Assembly: GCA_023388205.1 (NCBI GenBank)
Contig: JAEWGS010000076.1
Location: forward strand, 1-14,667
Direction of reading: 5' to 3'
Source: Bacillota bacterium
Lineage (GTDB): Bacteria; Bacillota; Clostridia; Saccharofermentanales; Fastidiosipilaceae
DNA: 14,667 nucleotides
Shown here: positions 12,466 through 14,667 of the stretch, piece after piece
Position numbering within the stretch: position 1 is the first letter of the stretch
Layout of the letters: the number at the start of each line of letters is the position of its first letter
The notes under the pieces: generated by a model
Database searches by the model: none
What the model saw: only the letters and a program-made list of their open reading frames with translations
Told to the model about the DNA's origin: nothing
Made by a program: the position numbers and the translations under genes

Positions 12466-13405
12466 GCAGGAAATGATGCGGCGCATGAAAGCTGTTCGCG
12501 ATTTGAGACAGATGACGCGAGCAATGCAGCTGATTTCTCGCATCAAGTTGCGAAGTGCTCAAAAGATGCTCGAAAATGCCAAACCGTTTTTCGTGCATAC
12601 GATTCGCACGATGAATGAGATTATTACGCAATCTCCAGAGCTCTTTGATCCACTCTTTCGCATGCGAGAGCCCAAAGCGAATCAAAACTGGCGGATTCGT
12701 ATTATCTTGGTTGCGGCTGAAGGTGGCATGGCGGGCGCTTACTCGTTGAAGATTTTGCGAAGAGCGGAGCGCCTGGCGGATGATTTGAAGAAAAAAAGAA
12801 GCGCTCAAGGCTATCAAGTTGAATTCAGCTTTGACACGATAGGGGGCAAGTTGGGTCGACGCTTGACCGACGATGGCTACGGCTTCCATGAGGTGATTGA
12901 ACGTTGGTCCAGCGATCCAGAGTATTACATGAGTCAAGAACTCGGCGTGCATTTGCTCGACGAGTATCTTGATGAGCAGGTTGATGAAATTTATTTCGTC
13001 TATATGCACATGAATAATCAGGTGTCATCCGAACCCTTGTATATCCGCTTGCTACCTGTCGATCCTCTGGGCTTGATGCTTTTGACGCGAAAGCTGATGG
13101 GTCGTGAGGAGATGGAGCAAGAAGAAGAGCATGTCAGCCATTTGCTTGGGCGAGAACTCCACTTCGAGCCGAACGTGAGCGAGGTGATTAAATACTTGGA
13201 GGGCTCATACGCAACGGCAATGGTCTTTGGCATCTTGAATGAAGCATATGCGGCAGAGCAATCGAGCCGTATGCAGGCGATGGACTCAGCGACGAATAAC
13301 GCGGATGATCTGTTGTTTGAGATGGGACAAGAGCTCAACCGAATGCGTCAAGACGGCATCACCGAAGAGCTCACGGAGATTATCGCAGGCGCTGCGTCCG
13401 TTTAA
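12455..13405 (+). CDS. atpG: F-type ATP synthase subunit gamma
   Basis: The 316-residue central rotor shaft. The N-terminal helix reads KQEMMRRMKAVRDLRQMTRAMQLISRIKLRSAQ, and the C-terminal helix ends ARM-like SSRMQAMDSATNNADDLLFE with ITEELTEIIAGAASV; together they form the antiparallel coiled coil inside alpha3beta3. The usual DRGLCGGFN loop is replaced by AEGGMAGAYS, a noticeable divergence. The globular middle contains additional charged residues, making the protein a little longer than the common 285-300. GTG 12455 is chosen because GGAGG (12445-12449) is five bases upstream; the upstream in-frame GTG at 12434 has no ribosome binding site. It overlaps the alpha stop (TAA at 12463-12465) by 11 bases. 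Confidence 0.94.
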   Translation: MSSKQEMMRRMKAVRDLRQMTRAMQLISRIKLRSAQKMLENAKPFFVHTIRTMNEIITQSPELFDPLFRMREPKANQNWRIRIILVAAEGGMAGAYSLKILRRAERLADDLKKKRSAQGYQVEFSFDTIGGKLGRRLTDDGYGFHEVIERWSSDPEYYMSQELGVHLLDEYLDEQVDEIYFVYMHMNNQVSSEPLYIRLLPVDPLGLMLLTRKLMGREEMEQEEEHVSHLLGRELHFEPNVSEVIKYLEGSYATAMVFGILNEAYAAEQSSRMQAMDSATNNADDLLFEMGQELNRMRQDGITEELTEIIAGAASV

Positions 13406-13470
13406 GATACGTCAATTTCTGAAGGCAAAAGCGTATGTCGATCGAAGCCTCGTGAAGCTGATGCTAACGG

Positions 13471-13596
13471 ATGACCGCTGATTTTAAGTCGCTTCAACTT
13501 GCTTTAAGTCGCTTTAAGCCGTTTCAAGTCGCTTGGGCAGGCTTTCAGAAAGATTTTAGAAAAGAACGCAAGCGTATCGAGAAAAAGGTCAATTGA
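13471..13596 (+). CDS. Possible small basic peptide (41 residues) between atpG and atpD
   Basis: ATG 13471 opens 41 codons to a TGA at 13594-13596. The peptide starts MTADFKSLQLALSRF and ends in a very basic stretch (KDFRKERKRIEKKVN). Its stop overlaps the atpD Shine-Dalgarno (GAGGA, 13595-13599), an arrangement typical of coupled genes. Against it: no convincing ribosome binding site precedes 13471, an in-frame stop (13465-13467) shows it cannot start earlier, and part of it is a non-codon-phased 10-bp DNA repeat. I do not recognise it and it may be chance. Confidence 0.25.
   Translation: MTADFKSLQLALSRFKPFQVAWAGFQKDFRKERKRIEKKVN
13483..13532. repeat. Five tandem 10-bp units between atpG and atpD
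   Basis: Contiguous decamers TTTAAGTCGC, TTCAACTTGC, TTTAAGTCGC, TTTAAGCCGT and TTCAAGTCGC occupy 13483-13532; units 1 and 3 are identical and the next ten bases (TTGGGCAGGC) are a distant sixth. The 10-bp period equals about one DNA helical turn. It lies in the 199-bp gap between gamma and beta genes, which are usually only a few to a few tens of bases apart. Confidence 0.9.
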
Positions 13597-13604
13597 GGAT
13601 CATT

Positions 13605-14667
13605 ATGGAAACAGGAAAAATCGTTCAAATTGTGGGGTCAGTGGTCGATTGCCACTTCGATGGGGAAAAAATTCCGAGCATTCGACATGCAATTTATCTC
13701 AGCCATGAGGGCCGAGACTACGTGTTTGAAGTGATGCAAGATTTAGGGGAGGGCCTCTTGCGCTGCCTTTCGATGCAGCCGACGGAGGGGCTCAGCCGCG
13801 GACTAGAAGTGCAAAGTGACTGTTGCGAAATCGAAGTCCATGTGGGGCCTGAAATGTTGGGGCGCATGATTGATGTCTGCGGTCAGCCGATCGATGGTCA
13901 AGGGTCCTTAGCTGCAAAGGAAAAAAGATCGATTCATCATGCCCCGCCCGCTTTTCGGGACCTGCTAGATGAAGGCGAAATTTTGGAGACAGGGATCAAA
14001 GTCTTAGACTTGCTTTTGCCTTATGCGCGAGGTGGCAAAATTGGGCTTTTTGGGGGTGCTGGCGTCGGTAAAACCGTACTCATCCTCGAACTGATCCGTA
14101 ATATCGCTGAAGAGCATAACGCGTATTCCGTTTTTACAGGCGTCGGTGAGCGTTCTCGCGAAGGTAATGACTTGTGGCATGAGATGAGAGAAAGTGGAGT
14201 TATCGACAAGACGATCTTGTGTTTTGGCCAGATGAATGAAACCCCGGGTGCGCGCATGCGCGTCCCACTGACGGGATTGACACAGGCGGAGTATTTCCGT
14301 GATCAAGAGTCGAGAGACTGTCTGCTTTTCATCGACAATATTTATCGCTATGTTCAAGCGGGCTCAGAGGTTTCGGCTCTTTTGGGACGCATTCCCTCTG
14401 CTGTCGGGTATCAGTCAACCTTGGCCAACGAAATGGGTGCTTTGCAAGAACGTATCGTTTCGACGAAGAAAGCGTCGATCACTTCAGTCCAGGCGGTTTA
14501 CGTGCCTGCGGACGACCTGACCGACCCGGCGCCTGCGACCACCTTTGCCCACTTGGACGCCATTACCGTTTTGAGCCGTGCCGTTGTGGAACAGGGGATT
14601 TATCCGGCGGTTGACCCTTTGGAATCCTCATCGGGCATGTTGGATCCAAGCAAGATCGACCGTCGCC
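13605..14667 (+). CDS. atpD: F-type ATP synthase subunit beta (3' end outside window)
   Basis: 354 codons are visible of about 465. Beta carries the catalytic nucleotide sites. In order: N-terminal barrel (METGKIVQIVGSVVDCHF), MLGRMIDVCGQPIDGQG, Walker A GGAGVGKT with Lys156, Glu182 and Arg183 in GVGERSREGND (the catalytic base region), MNETPGARMRV, Walker B CLLFIDNIYRY with Asp244, GRIPSAVGYQSTLA, and VPADDLTDPAPATTFAHLD. All catalytic residues are present. The usual DNIFRF is DNIYRY here. ATG 13605 has GAGGA (13595-13599) five bases upstream. The C-terminal DELSE-type region and any atpC (epsilon) would lie beyond the window. Confidence 0.97.
   Translation, partial: METGKIVQIVGSVVDCHFDGEKIPSIRHAIYLSHEGRDYVFEVMQDLGEGLLRCLSMQPTEGLSRGLEVQSDCCEIEVHVGPEMLGRMIDVCGQPIDGQGSLAAKEKRSIHHAPPAFRDLLDEGEILETGIKVLDLLLPYARGGKIGLFGGAGVGKTVLILELIRNIAEEHNAYSVFTGVGERSREGNDLWHEMRESGVIDKTILCFGQMNETPGARMRVPLTGLTQAEYFRDQESRDCLLFIDNIYRYVQAGSEVSALLGRIPSAVGYQSTLANEMGALQERIVSTKKASITSVQAVYVPADDLTDPAPATTFAHLDAITVLSRAVVEQGIYPAVDPLESSSGMLDPSKIDRR

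Noticed and set aside
12098..13009. 303-codon open frame on the - strand
   Set aside because: Antisense to the conserved ends of alpha and gamma; a codon-bias shadow.
1..14667. CRISPR array, insertion sequence, transposase, prophage gene or tRNA
   Set aside because: No regularly spaced repeat with unique spacers, no transposase or integrase motif, and no tRNA-like cloverleaf was found on either strand.

Overview
The window looks like a chromosomal segment of a Gram-positive, anaerobic-type Bacillota (Clostridia-like) bacterium. The reasons are strong GGAGG-type ribosome binding sites, use of GTG and TTG starts, a sufB that ends its transcription unit, a lipoprotein with Flg_new/InlB-like modules, and an L,D-transpeptidase with PG_binding_4-type domains. 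The genus cannot be told from the sequence. All recognised genes are on the + strand.

Layout. (1) 1-640: the 3' end of sufB (Fe-S cluster assembly), a non-coding 3' region and a clear intrinsic terminator. (2) 762-4610: three separate genes: a KDPG/KHG aldolase (eda), a large acidic lipoprotein with three FDHW modules, and deoxyribose-phosphate aldolase (deoC), preceded by a nested RNA structure. (3) 4764-8596: a probable cell-envelope cluster: a membrane-anchored L,D-transpeptidase starting at TTG, an unrecognised secreted protein, and a DUF697/YcjF-like membrane protein. (4) 8672-14667: an F-type ATP synthase operon in the order a (atpB), c (atpE), b (atpF), delta-alpha fusion, gamma (atpG), beta (atpD, cut by the window end). 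It has a strong promoter, a palindrome at the predicted transcription start and a foldable leader.

The most striking feature is the ATP synthase. No free delta gene (atpH) lies between b and alpha. Instead the alpha subunit starts with about 70 residues that match the conserved C-terminal, b-binding domain of delta (motif VDPSLIGGF, then a D-Y-S-F-K-G stretch), joined by an acidic linker to an otherwise normal alpha. The delta N-terminal domain, which normally docks on the alpha N-terminus, is absent from the window. The fusion would replace a non-covalent stator contact with a covalent one and would put three delta C-terminal domains on each F1.

A second theme is that most intergenic gaps carry a different short tandem duplication (units of 4-16 bp, 2-7 copies), some running over stop codons or next to ribosome binding sites.
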